NCBI GenBank assembly: GCA_002724395.1
Contig: PBOR01000030.1
Coordinates: forward strand, 5,178-57,378
Source: Rhodospirillaceae bacterium
GTDB lineage: Bacteria; Pseudomonadota; Alphaproteobacteria; UBA8366
Direction: 5' to 3'
Length of the DNA: 52,201 nt
A program made the position numbers and the translations under genes. Every line of letters starts with the position of its first letter. Within the stretch, counting starts at the first letter, position 1. Shown in pieces: positions 16,896-30,070 of the stretch. The notes under the pieces were generated by a model. That model did not search any database and was not told where the DNA came from. It saw only the letters and a program-made list of their open reading frames with translations.

Positions 16896-18992
16896 GTGCC
16901 AACAAGAGCGCTAGCTAAAGTATATAAGAATTCATCTGAACCGCTCGAGGGGCGCGCCGTGCCAGGAATTTCAGAATCGCTTGATGCAGTAAAAGCCGCT
17001 GGTCTAGCTATGGAAGAGACAGCGTTACTTGATTTCATTGGTGGCGTCGTGGCGGCACCTAAGCGATTGCAGGTCAGCGATTGGATGAGTTTGTTGGCGC
17101 CAGAACTTGGGCCTGAATTGAGGGATGCTTTAGGAAAGCTTAAAGTTGCGGTAGCGGATGATTTTAATCCAGGGTTTACATCGGGCCCAGCTCCGAGGGA
17201 GCGCGTCGATAGATTGCGCCAAAAACTTGATGAGTTAGAGTTGGATGGTTTTATTGTTCCTAGGACAGATGAATTTCAGGGTGAATTTGTGCCGGTACGG
17301 GCCGAGCGTCTTAAGTGGCTCACTGGTTTTTCTGGCTCCGCTGGAGCCGCAATTGTACTGAAAGAGACTGCCGCAATTTTCGTTGATGGGCGCTATACGC
17401 TTCAAGTTTGTGATCAGGTTAATACTAGAACATTTAATCCGCAGCACATCATGGATAACCCACCTTGGAAATGGGTGGGCGAAAATCTCTGCGCCGGATC
17501 GCGGCTAGGTTTTGACCCTTGGTTGTTATCAGATATGGTACGTACGCATTATCAGAAAGCGGTGGAAGGTGTGGGGGCGCGACTTGTTCCCGTGGATATC
17601 AATCCCATCGATGCGATTTGGGTCAATCAGCCAGTAGCACCTATGGCACCTGTTGTTTCGCATGACATTTCTTACGCGGGTAAAAATGCGGATGAAAAAC
17701 GGAAAGATATTGCAAAAGCGTTGGGCGAAGCCAATGAGGATGCTGCCCTTATTACTGCGCCTGAGTCTGTGGCATGGTTGTTGAATATTCGTGGTGGTGA
17801 CGTTCCTTACACGCCATTAGCATTGTCCTATGCAATTTTATTGAGCTCGGGTAATCTTCGTTGGTTTATTGACCCTCGAAAACTGAGTCCGGGGCTTGCT
17901 GACACATTGGACGATGGGGTCTCGGTTGAGGCTATAGAAGAAATCGGTGACGCATTGAGTGAACTCGGCGCCCAATCTAGGACAGTTCGTTTAAATAGAT
18001 CTCTTACACCAGCCTACATGGTTTCGAAGTTGAAGCAGAGCGGGGGGGTCGTCGTTCATGGTGAAGACCCTTGTGCATTGCCGCGTGCTTGTAAAAATAC
18101 TGTGGAGGTGGCAGGAATGCGCTCCGCTCATTTACGTGATGGCGCAGCACTGACGAGATTCCTCTGTTGGCTTGATCACGAAGGTCCCGGAGGTGAACTG
18201 ACGGAACTTGATGCAGCTCGCCACCTACAATCCTGTCGAGAGGCAGGTGATTTGATCCAAGATTTGAGTTTCCGGACGATTTCGGGTGCTGGTTCCAATG
18301 GCGCGATTGTCCATTATACGGTTACGCACGAGACAAACCGTAAGCTTTTACCAGGTGAATTATATTTGGTTGATTCTGGTGGTCAATACTTGGATGGGAC
18401 GACGGATGTAACTCGAACCGTTTACATTGGGTCGTCGAATGGTGGCAGCCCATCAGCTGAACAGAAAGATAGGTTTACTCGTGTTTTGCAGGGACATATT
18501 GCTGTTGCATCTGCGCAATTCCCTGCAGGTACTACTGGGAGTCAAATTGATTCAATGGCGAGACGACCGTTATGGGACGTGGGATTGGATTACGATCACG
18601 GTACAGGCCATGGCGTAGGTTCCTACCTCGGTGTGCATGAAGGGCCACATCGTATTTCGAAAGTAGGCGGTGCTATTGCTTTTCGTCCTGGTATGATTGT
18701 GTCAAATGAGCCAGGTTTCTATAAAGCTGGCGCTTATGGGATACGCATTGAAAACTTGGTTGTTGTGACGGAGGCTGATCAGGTAAATGATTTAGATAAA
18801 ACTTGGTACGGTTTCGAAACTTTGACGCTAGCGCCAATCGACCGGCGCCTGGTTGATGTGAATTTGATGACGTCATCAGAGATTGCATGGTTCGACCGCT
18901 ACCACGCGCGGGTTCGCGATACGCTTTCTCCGATTATTGATGAGAAAACACGCCAATGGTTGTCTAGTGCAACCGAGCCGTTAACACCCTAG
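16896..18992 (+). CDS. pepP: Xaa-Pro aminopeptidase (M24B) with UPF0149/YecA-like N-terminal extension
   Basis: A continuous 698-residue frame from a GTG at 16896; the next in-frame stop upstream is TAA at 16851. From about residue 90 it is a three-part M24B aminopeptidase P. It has a creatinase-like N-domain (RVDRLRQKLDELELDGFIV, WLTGFSGSAGAAIV), a second creatinase repeat (YAGKNADEKRKDIAKAL), and a pita-bread catalytic domain. Metal ligands are in VDSGGQYLDGTTDVTR, HGTGHGVGSYLG, SNEPGFYK and YGIRIENLVVV, with an M24_C tail after residue 640. The family normally starts near residue 100 and is about 600 residues long. The extra N-terminus includes ALLDFIGGVVAAPKRLQVSDW, reminiscent of UPF0149. 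The true start is uncertain because no clear ribosome site precedes the GTG. It converges on ligA. Confidence 0.88.
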   Translation: MPTRALAKVYKNSSEPLEGRAVPGISESLDAVKAAGLAMEETALLDFIGGVVAAPKRLQVSDWMSLLAPELGPELRDALGKLKVAVADDFNPGFTSGPAPRERVDRLRQKLDELELDGFIVPRTDEFQGEFVPVRAERLKWLTGFSGSAGAAIVLKETAAIFVDGRYTLQVCDQVNTRTFNPQHIMDNPPWKWVGENLCAGSRLGFDPWLLSDMVRTHYQKAVEGVGARLVPVDINPIDAIWVNQPVAPMAPVVSHDISYAGKNADEKRKDIAKALGEANEDAALITAPESVAWLLNIRGGDVPYTPLALSYAILLSSGNLRWFIDPRKLSPGLADTLDDGVSVEAIEEIGDALSELGAQSRTVRLNRSLTPAYMVSKLKQSGGVVVHGEDPCALPRACKNTVEVAGMRSAHLRDGAALTRFLCWLDHEGPGGELTELDAARHLQSCREAGDLIQDLSFRTISGAGSNGAIVHYTVTHETNRKLLPGELYLVDSGGQYLDGTTDVTRTVYIGSSNGGSPSAEQKDRFTRVLQGHIAVASAQFPAGTTGSQIDSMARRPLWDVGLDYDHGTGHGVGSYLGVHEGPHRISKVGGAIAFRPGMIVSNEPGFYKAGAYGIRIENLVVVTEADQVNDLDKTWYGFETLTLAPIDRRLVDVNLMTSSEIAWFDRYHARVRDTLSPIIDEKTRQWLSSATEPLTP

Positions 18993-19068
18993 AGGCCACT
19001 CAATAAGGGGGCTTGTGCGAGTCATATCTTAACCAAAGATACTATCATAGTTAAGGTTGTGCCGTGTG

Positions 19069-22814
<3,746 letters not shown>

Positions 22815-22824
22815 GGTAATGTTC

Positions 22825-23691
22825 CTACAACGCCCAATCCCATATCCAACCCAACCACGAGCTTTCTTTCTTCTGAGGTTTTAGTTTTTTACCTTCTAAG
22901 AGACCGTAACTGTCTTTGTACCATGAGCTGCTCGAAAAATTATGCCCGAGGACAGCGGCTGCCATTTGTGCTTCATCCGTAATTCCAAGCGCTAAATAGG
23001 ATTCAGTTAATCGGTGCAAAGCTTCCGGAGTATGTGAGGTTGTTTGGTAGCGCTCGATAATTCGTCGGAACCGGTTGATAGCAGCAAGATATTCACCTTT
23101 TCTTTGGTAGTAGCGGCCGATATCCATTTCTTTCCCTGCCAAATGATCAGTTGTGAGATCCACTTTAATGCGCGCATCCCGAGCATAACTCGTCTTGGGG
23201 AAACGGCGTGTGACTTCTTTTAGTGAGCTTAAGGCTAGTTGCGTCATTTTCTGATCACGCCCTACATCGGAAATTTGTTCGTAGTAGCTGAGTGCCTTTA
23301 AATAATAAGCGTAAGCCACGTCACGATTACCCGGATGTAACTCAATAAAGCGGTCGAGCGCGATGATGGCTTCATCATATTTGTTTTTAAGGTACTGGGC
23401 GTAGGCTGCCATGAGTTGAGATTTGGTAGCCCAGGCCGAGTAGGGGTATTGGCGTTCCACTTCGTCGAATTGCTCCGCGGCCGTTTCGTACCATCCGGAA
23501 TGAAGCTGATCCATGGCGTCGTTATATATTTGCTCGACTGTCCGGGGAGCTGTCAGCCTTTCATCTATAGGTTTTCCGAAAATTGAATCCATTGTATCGC
23601 TGCATCCTGCAACTAGGAACGAAAAGGCAATGAATAGGGACATACGAGGCATGTATTTTAAGGATTGGGAACCACTGAAATCTTTTATCAT
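22825..23691 (-). CDS. bamD: Outer membrane assembly lipoprotein BamD
   Basis: A 288-residue lipoprotein. The signal segment MSLFIAFSFLVAGC ends at the lipobox Cys30, counting from the first ATG; ATGs at residues 14 and 17 are alternative starts that give a shorter signal. The body consists of TPR repeats typical of BamD/ComL: EQIYNDAMDQLHSGWYETAAEQFDEVERQYPYS, then the conserved DQKMTQLALSSLKEVTRRFP segment and GRYYQRKGEYLAAINRF. BamD is the essential partner of BamA in folding outer-membrane beta-barrels. It is read in the same direction as lpxC, about 150 bp downstream of it, and is followed closely by recN. Confidence 0.95.
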   Translation of the reverse strand: MIKDFSGSQSLKYMPRMSLFIAFSFLVAGCSDTMDSIFGKPIDERLTAPRTVEQIYNDAMDQLHSGWYETAAEQFDEVERQYPYSAWATKSQLMAAYAQYLKNKYDEAIIALDRFIELHPGNRDVAYAYYLKALSYYEQISDVGRDQKMTQLALSSLKEVTRRFPKTSYARDARIKVDLTTDHLAGKEMDIGRYYQRKGEYLAAINRFRRIIERYQTTSHTPEALHRLTESYLALGITDEAQMAAAVLGHNFSSSSWYKDSYGLLEGKKLKPQKKESSWLGWIWDWAL

Positions 23692-23840
23692 TAGGGAATC
23701 ACATCATTTTTAGGCGGCAAATACTGATTTAAACCGCTGCCTGGCAATTAGCTTATACAAGGTGCTCTATATAGCATTCCCATTACGTAATGCCTACTAA
23801 GCTTTGCGTTAGCGACAGTACCAATGCATTAGGAGGGGAA

Positions 23841-24821
23841 TTAAGCGATGGCGCGCGAAGTTTCGGCCTGCCAGGTTTGCATGGGCACTTCTGTATAGTC
23901 ATCCATTGAGATGATTTCCCAAGCTGTTGGGTCTGCAAACAGTTTGCGCAGCAGTTTATTGTGCAAATCATGTCCCGAACGGTGGCCAGAGAAGGTTCCC
24001 ACCAAGGGATTGCCAGCAAGATAAAGATCTCCAATACAATCAAGAATTTTATGGCGGACAAATTCATCTTTATAACGCAGCCCGTCTTCATTTAAGATGT
24101 TGCCTCCACTAATGACGACAGCATTTTCTAATGAACCGCCTTTAGCAAGGCCGGACTGACGAAGTGCTTCTACATCCTCCATGAAGCCGAATGTTCGAGC
24201 ACGGCAAATTTCGCTCTTAAAGCTGCTAGAGGAAATCGTCAGTGAAAGATTTTGTTGTCCGATAGCGGCATTATTGAAATCAATGTTGAGGTCGATGGTG
24301 AGAGCTGGCTGATCTGCGCTCCCCGGTGTTAAAGAGGCTTCTGCCCCTCCTTCGAGGATGAAGACGGGCTTTTTGACACGCAATACCCGTCGTGCCGCAT
24401 TTTGATGAACCGTACCGGCGCATTCAATCAAAAATACGAATGGTTCTGCGCTACCGTCCATGATAGGCACTTCCATGCCGTTCACTTCAATAATTACATT
24501 ATCTATTTCACAGCCAGCTAGCGCAGCCATGAGATGTTCAACAGTCGCAATTTGAACGCCTGCTTCGTTACTGAGGGTCGTGCAAAGGCGAGTATCCGAA
24601 ACATGATCGAAACGAGCGGGGATCGTAGCGTTCTGGCCAGGAATGTCTGTACGGCGAAATAGAATGCCCGTATTTGGATCAGCCGGATACAGTGACATGG
24701 AGATTTTATGTCCTGAATGAAGTCCGATACCGTTGCAATGGATCTGATTCTTAAGTGTTTTTTGAAGAATCTTAGGGCAACATGTGCGTTTAATCTCAGA
24801 AATTGGTCCGTAATACTCCAC
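23841..24821 (-). CDS. lpxC: UDP-3-O-acyl-N-acetylglucosamine deacetylase
   Basis: A 326-residue enzyme with all the LpxC landmarks. Zinc ligands are His96 in ATVEHLMAAL, His257 and Asp261 in KDEFVRHKILDCIGDL, and the general acid is His284 in SGHRSGHDLHNKLL. GIGLHSG and the VPIMDGSAEPFVF segment are also present. It catalyses the first committed step of lipid A synthesis, so the organism makes lipopolysaccharide. It follows ftsZ on the same strand but beyond a strong terminator, so it probably has its own promoter in the 24822-24953 interval. The N-terminal 15 residues before KILQKTLKNQIHCNGIGLHSG are variable and the exact start is uncertain. Confidence 0.96.
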   Translation of the reverse strand: MEYYGPISEIKRTCCPKILQKTLKNQIHCNGIGLHSGHKISMSLYPADPNTGILFRRTDIPGQNATIPARFDHVSDTRLCTTLSNEAGVQIATVEHLMAALAGCEIDNVIIEVNGMEVPIMDGSAEPFVFLIECAGTVHQNAARRVLRVKKPVFILEGGAEASLTPGSADQPALTIDLNIDFNNAAIGQQNLSLTISSSSFKSEICRARTFGFMEDVEALRQSGLAKGGSLENAVVISGGNILNEDGLRYKDEFVRHKILDCIGDLYLAGNPLVGTFSGHRSGHDLHNKLLRKLFADPTAWEIISMDDYTEVPMQTWQAETSRAIA

Positions 24822-24952
24822 TAGGTTCCCCAGTATAGCCGGCGATTTATTAGTGAGTGTTCAATCTTTTCAACGACTGTTGAAGCCGTATTTAGCAATA
24901 GAGGGGGCTAGCCACAAATCACTCTTTATTACTGTTTATTTCGTCAAATTTG

Positions 24953-24991
24953 GTAAGAAAATGCGGCCGCATTTATCTAGTGCGGCCGCAT
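24953..24991 (-). terminator. Strong intrinsic terminator downstream of ftsZ
   Basis: Read on the minus strand, ATGCGGCCGCA and TGCGGCCGCAT form an 11-bp GC-rich perfect stem with a 9-base loop, followed directly by TTTCTT. It lies about 37 bp past the ftsZ stop codon and separates the dcw cluster from lpxC. Each arm is itself a palindrome containing GCGGCCGC. In the plus direction the following bases are not T-rich, so the terminator is one-way. Confidence 0.8.
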
Positions 24992-25027
24992 AATTTGGCA
25001 TTGCTTTTTCTAAGCTAATTCCAGCCT

Positions 25028-26911
25028 TTAATTCGCTTGCCGTCGCAAAAATGCCGGAATCTCTAGCATTTCTTCCTCCGCTTGTGATAGCGGAAATTCA
25101 TCGTTCGAAGATGTAGTTTCTGGCAACGATGTGTCTAGCGGCGGTGCCGCTGATTGGGGTGCTGAAATAGACTGCGCCGACTCCATCTGGTTAGCCTCTT
25201 CATGATGCAAGAAAGCAATCGATTCTGACCCAGGTGTTGGTTCTGGAGGCTTGGGGTTATCCCGATTAATATTTTCTACATGGGCGGCTTCCGGTTTTTG
25301 AGCCTCCTCTTTTGCTGGTGCCATTGACTCCGGAAGCTTCGGTAACGGAGGTGAAATAGGTTCATGGCGTTCTTGAATCGGCGGCACCGACTTTAAAGTG
25401 GCCTTTTCGCTGGCTTCTTCCTCGCGTTTAGCCGCCCCAGTAAGCCGTTTGAACAAACTCGGACGTTTTTTCTTGCGTGGCGCATTTAAATCGCTCCGTG
25501 TATTTGAAAAAGCGGCTTCGTTATAGGGGTCCGGATGGTCCTTAGGTTCGGGTATGTCGCTTATATCGACCGGTTGCGGTGGAATGAACGGCTCTCGTGA
25601 CGGGATGTCCCGGCCGACGTCAACTGGTTGCGCAGTTTCGGGTGACATATCTTGTCCGGATAGTTCTTCTGTTTCTTCCAGTTTGCCAATATTTGAAGAG
25701 GGCGGAGAATTTAATGTTGGAATAGTATTTACGGGCTCCTCCTGGAGAGGTTTGGATCTCGCCGCTTCTGCTTCATACATTTTTGCAGCAGCGACGGCTT
25801 TTTCGATAGGGGTCGATCCTAACTCTTTAACCGCCTCAGCCTTAGTTTCTGCCGTATCAACCGTTTCACGTTTTAAATCAGGTCTAGCCGGCGCTATCGA
25901 CTCGGTAAGATGCCGTGGTTCGAGAACTGGTCTATTTGCGCCATTAGCTTCTATACCTGTTGCGACTACTGAAACCCGTACTTTACCTTCCATCGATTCC
26001 TCAAAGGTTGAGCCAAAAAGAATATTAGCATTCTCATCGACTTCTTGGCGGATACGATTTGCGGCTTCATCGACCTCAAAGAGAGTGATGTCGGGACCGC
26101 CGGTTATATTGATCAGGACACCACGCGCGCCTTCCATTGTGATATCATCAAGTAGCGGGTTAGAAATTGCCGATTCAGCGGCTTCAATAGCACGGTTATC
26201 GCCATTTGCTTCACCGGTTCCCATCATTGCCTTGCCCATTTCACTCATGACTGTGCGAATGTCTGCAAAGTCCAAATTGATTAAGCCAGGCATAACCATC
26301 AGATCGGTTACGCCCCGAACGCCCGAATTCAGCACTTCATCAGCCATATTAAAGGCTTCGGCGAAGGTAGTTTTTTCGTTAGCGATACGGAATAGGTTTT
26401 GATTGGGGATGATGATCAGAGTATCGACATATTGCGCTAATTCTTCGATTCCCTGTTCGGCGATGCGCATACGTTGTGCACCTTCGAAATGAAACGGTTT
26501 GGTAACCACGCCGACTGTTAGCATGCCGTTTTCTCGCGCTGCCTGGGCGATGACAGGCGCGGCCCCTGTACCTGTACCCCCACCCATACCAGCGGTAACA
26601 AAAACCATATTGCTGCCGATGACCCGGTCGAGAATATCGTCCAGGACCTCTTCCGCAGCGGCTTTACCTACTTCTGGTCGCGCACCTGCACCCAACCCTT
26701 GGGTAAGAGTTACACCGAGTTGTAGTTTGTGTTCTGCGACCGATTGCTCAAGTGCTTGAGAATCGGTGTTACATACTAGAAAGTCTACGCCCTCAAGGTT
26801 CGAGTTGATCATGTTATTGACAGCATTTCCACCTGCGCCGCCAACACCAATCACAGTGATCCTTGGTGTCAGTTTTGGTTCTGAACTGGGCATCGATAAC
26901 TTGATTGTCAT
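25028..26911 (-). CDS. ftsZ: Cell division protein FtsZ (tubulin homologue) with long C-terminal linker
   Basis: The start is set at the ATG at 26909-26911, which has a GGAGG site 6 bases upstream; an in-frame start 8 codons earlier lacks this. The product is about 627 residues. The GTPase core covers about residues 15-315: [15 protein letters not shown], then the tubulin signature [10 protein letters not shown], then the T7 loop [16 protein letters not shown] disordered linker of roughly 290 residues rich in Pro, Glu, Ser and Ala follows. The protein ends with the conserved peptide [11 protein letters not shown] that binds FtsA and other partners. FtsZ forms the division ring. It is the last gene of the cluster, about 100 bp after ftsA, and is followed by a strong terminator. 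Confidence 0.97.
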   Translation of the reverse strand: MTIKLSMPSSEPKLTPRITVIGVGGAGGNAVNNMINSNLEGVDFLVCNTDSQALEQSVAEHKLQLGVTLTQGLGAGARPEVGKAAAEEVLDDILDRVIGSNMVFVTAGMGGGTGTGAAPVIAQAARENGMLTVGVVTKPFHFEGAQRMRIAEQGIEELAQYVDTLIIIPNQNLFRIANEKTTFAEAFNMADEVLNSGVRGVTDLMVMPGLINLDFADIRTVMSEMGKAMMGTGEANGDNRAIEAAESAISNPLLDDITMEGARGVLINITGGPDITLFEVDEAANRIRQEVDENANILFGSTFEESMEGKVRVSVVATGIEANGANRPVLEPRHLTESIAPARPDLKRETVDTAETKAEAVKELGSTPIEKAVAAAKMYEAEAARSKPLQEEPVNTIPTLNSPPSSNIGKLEETEELSGQDMSPETAQPVDVGRDIPSREPFIPPQPVDISDIPEPKDHPDPYNEAAFSNTRSDLNAPRKKKRPSLFKRLTGAAKREEEASEKATLKSVPPIQERHEPISPPLPKLPESMAPAKEEAQKPEAAHVENINRDNPKPPEPTPGSESIAFLHHEEANQMESAQSISAPQSAAPPLDTSLPETTSSNDEFPLSQAEEEMLEIPAFLRRQAN

Positions 26912-27013
26912 CAGAGCCTCCACTCTATTTTGCAATGCCAGAATTTACCAGCTGAAGCTGGCATTTCGTCGCCTTCGCCAATCGGAGAAGACGAACGAAA
27001 CTTGTGATGGAGA

Positions 27014-28252
27014 TTAAAAATTCTCACGGAACCAATCCCCTAGGCGCCCAAATAGGCTGCCTGTCGTTCGATATTCATTATTTGCGGTCTGTCGTATTTC
27101 GCCTTGATCGTCGACAGCGAAGGCGAGTAAACCTGCATTGACTGAGAAAGCTGGTCCATCCATAGCTTCTGCTAATCCGGAAATACCCCGCGGTCGACCT
27201 ATACGAATTTGTTTATTTAAAATTTTGGCTGCAAGCTCCGGCATCCCGGCCAATTGGCAAGCGCCACCGGTCAATACAGCACGACGACCGGCTACCTTAT
27301 CCAGGCCACTGGCTAAAAGGTGCGAGCGGACGATTTCGAGTATTTCCTCGACCCTTGGTGCGATGATGCCAGTGAGCATGGATTTTGGCACTTGTTCGGG
27401 CGCAATTTCATTTTCTTCGCCGATCTGGTGTACCGCGATCATGGTGCGTTCATCCGAGGGCACACCCTCGCAACTTCCATAGAGAGTTTTTATACGTTCG
27501 GCTTGATAGATTGGCGTTGATAGGCCTCGTGCGATATCACTTGTCACGTGCCATCCACCAACCGGTATAGAATCGACAAAAACCATCGCGCCATCGAAGA
27601 AAATAGAGAAACTCGTTGTGCCAGCACCTATATCGATAACTGTGACTCCGAGATCCAGCTCATCTTCAACGAGGCAACCGAGCCCGGTCGCATAAGGTGT
27701 TACGACGACGTCGCGTAAGCCTAGGTGACAGCGGGATATACAGGTTGCGAGGTTATAAATGGCCGCCGTTGAGACTGAGACGCTGTGCATACGAACACCC
27801 AATTCTCGCCCATGAAGTCCCCGTGGATCATGGATACCAGCCTCTCCATCTACGTCAAAGCTAACGGGAATGGCGTGGATCAGCGAACTCTCATCATCAT
27901 CTTTGAAAGAACGGCATTCCAACAAGAGTTTGTTCAAGTCAATGTCGGAGATTGCGGCTCCGCCGATAGGTACTTTATGATCGCTCATGGCGCTCCGCAT
28001 CTGACCTGCGCTAATGTTGACAGTAATGTCGCGAACGGTAGTTTCGGCCATTTCTTCGGCGCCTGTAACCGCCGCTCGGATAGCGCCTTCGGCGGAATCC
28101 ATATCGATAATGTTTCCGGCTTTTACGCCACCACTCGCATGGTGGCCGATACCTAGAACGCGGATGCCGTTGAGTGGATCGTTTTGGGCGATGAAGCAAG
28201 TGATCTTACTACTACCAATATCCAGTGCGGCGATGATGTCATCCTGTGCCAA
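27014..28252 (-). CDS. ftsA: Cell division protein FtsA (actin-like membrane tether)
   Basis: A 412-residue actin-fold ATPase. Phosphate-1 motif is IAALDIGSSKITCFIA near the N-terminus. The 1C/SHS2 domain segment is around VRDITVNISAGQM. Phosphate-2 motif is TVIDIGAGTTSFSIF and the adenosine motif is RRAVLTGGACQLAGMPELA. It ends in a short amphipathic helix (LFGRLGDWFRENF), the membrane-targeting sequence that anchors FtsZ filaments. It lies between ftsQ (43-bp gap) and ftsZ (about 100-bp gap); the latter gap could hold an additional ftsZ promoter, though none was identified. Confidence 0.96.
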   Translation of the reverse strand: MAQDDIIAALDIGSSKITCFIAQNDPLNGIRVLGIGHHASGGVKAGNIIDMDSAEGAIRAAVTGAEEMAETTVRDITVNISAGQMRSAMSDHKVPIGGAAISDIDLNKLLLECRSFKDDDESSLIHAIPVSFDVDGEAGIHDPRGLHGRELGVRMHSVSVSTAAIYNLATCISRCHLGLRDVVVTPYATGLGCLVEDELDLGVTVIDIGAGTTSFSIFFDGAMVFVDSIPVGGWHVTSDIARGLSTPIYQAERIKTLYGSCEGVPSDERTMIAVHQIGEENEIAPEQVPKSMLTGIIAPRVEEILEIVRSHLLASGLDKVAGRRAVLTGGACQLAGMPELAAKILNKQIRIGRPRGISGLAEAMDGPAFSVNAGLLAFAVDDQGEIRQTANNEYRTTGSLFGRLGDWFRENF

Positions 28253-28295
28253 GGTTAGTTAACTCCTTTTAATCCCGTATTGAGGCAACATAGGT

Positions 28296-29159
28296 TTAGG
28301 TTTCTTCGCCGGTGCTAAGGGCGCCGGGCTTTTCAAAAATTTGAATGGTTAGGCGGTTGGGCACTCGCAGGTCGATTGCACGAATACGTTGCTGCAGTAA
28401 CTGATATTCACGCTGCAAATCCGCTAAATACTTCCAGGCTTTGCTTGGCGATTCAGCGGGTAGCTGAATATCAATCCCTTGTTTTAAGAGAATATTCCAG
28501 CGCCGCGCCCCCACGCGTGTAGCATGGCTCACCCACAACAATAGGTCGCGCTCATTTTCTAACATTTTGATTAAGGCGGCGGCGTTAGAAGGCGCATCCT
28601 CACCAACAAGAATTTTTAAATCTTTATAACGGCTAATTACCTGGTCGCTAATTATGACACCGTCGCGGCCGATCAGTTTGAATTGCCCATTATGCTGCCA
28701 AATTGCAGCAGGTTTTTGCTCCGTTATGCGGATAAATATTATATTGGGCAGGCGTCTCTGGACTTCCACATTTGCGATCCAGCCGATATTGAGGAGTTTT
28801 TCACGGGCTTTATGGGGGTCAAAACCGAGAATCGGGTCACCCCGTCGAACATCAAGAGCCGCTAGTAATTTACTACGCGGCGTTTCTATTCTTCCGGTGA
28901 CAAGAACCTCGCTAACAGTGAGGCCCAACGCCGCTGCAATGTCATGGGAAATTTTTTCGATATTTGCGAAGACGGACTTACCCGCATCCATAGCGTAGAT
29001 AACGGTTATGCCTGCGCCACAGCTCATAATAGCAACGAGAGCGGCGATAGCGATTAACATCGGCTTTGCCTTTAGCCGCACCATAATTGCACGGCGCATC
29101 CCGGATGTTTTAGAATCGTCAATATTTTTGGTCGGTTTCTGGTTAATGTCAGGTTTCAA
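28296..29159 (-). CDS. ftsQ: Cell division protein FtsQ
   Basis: A 287-residue bitopic membrane protein. It has a basic cytoplasmic tail, one transmembrane helix at about residues 34-56 (MLIAIAALVAIMSCGAGITVI), then a POTRA domain (SEVLVTGRIETPRSKLLAAL, then GWIANVEVQRRLPNIIFIRITEQKPAAIWQ) and the FtsQ beta domain. FtsQ links early and late divisome parts with FtsB and FtsL. It overlaps ddl by 4 bp (ATGA), so the two are likely translationally coupled. Confidence 0.93.
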   Translation of the reverse strand: MKPDINQKPTKNIDDSKTSGMRRAIMVRLKAKPMLIAIAALVAIMSCGAGITVIYAMDAGKSVFANIEKISHDIAAALGLTVSEVLVTGRIETPRSKLLAALDVRRGDPILGFDPHKAREKLLNIGWIANVEVQRRLPNIIFIRITEQKPAAIWQHNGQFKLIGRDGVIISDQVISRYKDLKILVGEDAPSNAAALIKMLENERDLLLWVSHATRVGARRWNILLKQGIDIQLPAESPSKAWKYLADLQREYQLLQQRIRAIDLRVPNRLTIQIFEKPGALSTGEET

Positions 29160-30070
29160 TGTTCAAATCCCGCTTGGCCGACCATCCAATCCACAAGCGC
29201 CTCAAAGCTTATGCCAGCTACTGCTGCTTGCTCAGGCACAAGCGACAAAGACGTCATGCCTGGCTGAGTGTTTATTTCGAGCATATATAATTTCCCGGGT
29301 TCTCCGCCGGTATCGTCGTAGCGAAAATCTGAGCGGGTTACGCCGCTGCATCCGAGTGTGTGATGAGCACGTTCGGCAAATCGCATAGCCTCTCCGGCGA
29401 TTTTCTCATCGATTATCGCCGGGCACACATGCTTTGTTTTTCCATCCGTATATTTAGCCTCGTAATCGTAAAATCCTGATTTTGGTTCAAGTTCTGTCAC
29501 GCCAAGTGCTCTATCGCCCATGACAGCTACAGTTAGTTCGCGGCCCGGAATAAATTTTTCTACGAGTAGTTTCTGTCCTTCGGACCATAGGCTGATATCC
29601 AGCGTGGTATCCCTGTCTTGTAAAATTTGCACTCCCAAACTGGAACCCTCGTTCACGGGCTTGATAACGCAAGGCGGTTCTAAAGGCAGGCCATTCTCTA
29701 AATCCTCTCGGGTAACGACAGTGCCCGCTGGGCTTGGTATGCCCGCATTAGCGAGTAGTTTTTTTGCCTGAACTTTGTCCATTGCAATTGCAGATGCCAG
29801 CAGGCCTGAATGGGTGTAGGGAATTTTTAATATATCGAGAACGGCTTGCATGGTGCCGTCTTCTCCATAGCGTCCATGCAATGCATTAAATACTACATCT
29901 GGGCGTGGCTTGAAGGCCTCCAGCAGTTGTTTTAAATCACGGGTGAGGTTTATCTCGGTCACCTGATATCCACATTTGCGTAAGGCCGTCGCGCACGCCC
30001 TACCACTATCCATTGAGACATCGTGCTCTTCGGACCATCCGCCCATTAAAACCGCCACATGCCTATTCAT
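29156..30070 (-). CDS. ddl: D-alanine--D-alanine ligase
   Basis: The start is taken at the ATG at 30070 (MNRHVAVLMGGWSEEHDVSMDSG), which overlaps the murB stop as ATGA; an earlier in-frame start would lie deep inside murB. The product is about 304 residues, normal for DdlB. ATP-grasp features are FNALHGRYGEDGTMQAVLD, CVIKPVNEGSSLGVQI, VEKFIPGRELTVAVM and LEINTQPGMTSLSLVPEQA. It makes the D-Ala-D-Ala dipeptide that MurF adds to the peptidoglycan precursor. Confidence 0.96.
   Translation of the reverse strand: MNRHVAVLMGGWSEEHDVSMDSGRACATALRKCGYQVTEINLTRDLKQLLEAFKPRPDVVFNALHGRYGEDGTMQAVLDILKIPYTHSGLLASAIAMDKVQAKKLLANAGIPSPAGTVVTREDLENGLPLEPPCVIKPVNEGSSLGVQILQDRDTTLDISLWSEGQKLLVEKFIPGRELTVAVMGDRALGVTELEPKSGFYDYEAKYTDGKTKHVCPAIIDEKIAGEAMRFAERAHHTLGCSGVTRSDFRYDDTGGEPGKLYMLEINTQPGMTSLSLVPEQAAVAGISFEALVDWMVGQAGFEH

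Noticed and set aside
19028..19055. CTTAAC/GTTAAG inverted repeat between the convergent aminopeptidase and ligA genes
   Set aside because: A 6-bp AT-rich stem with a 16-base loop and no T-run; too weak to call a terminator.
25554..26402. Long open frame on the plus strand opposite ftsZ
   Set aside because: A shadow of the ftsZ codons in antisense; the minus-strand product is unambiguously FtsZ.
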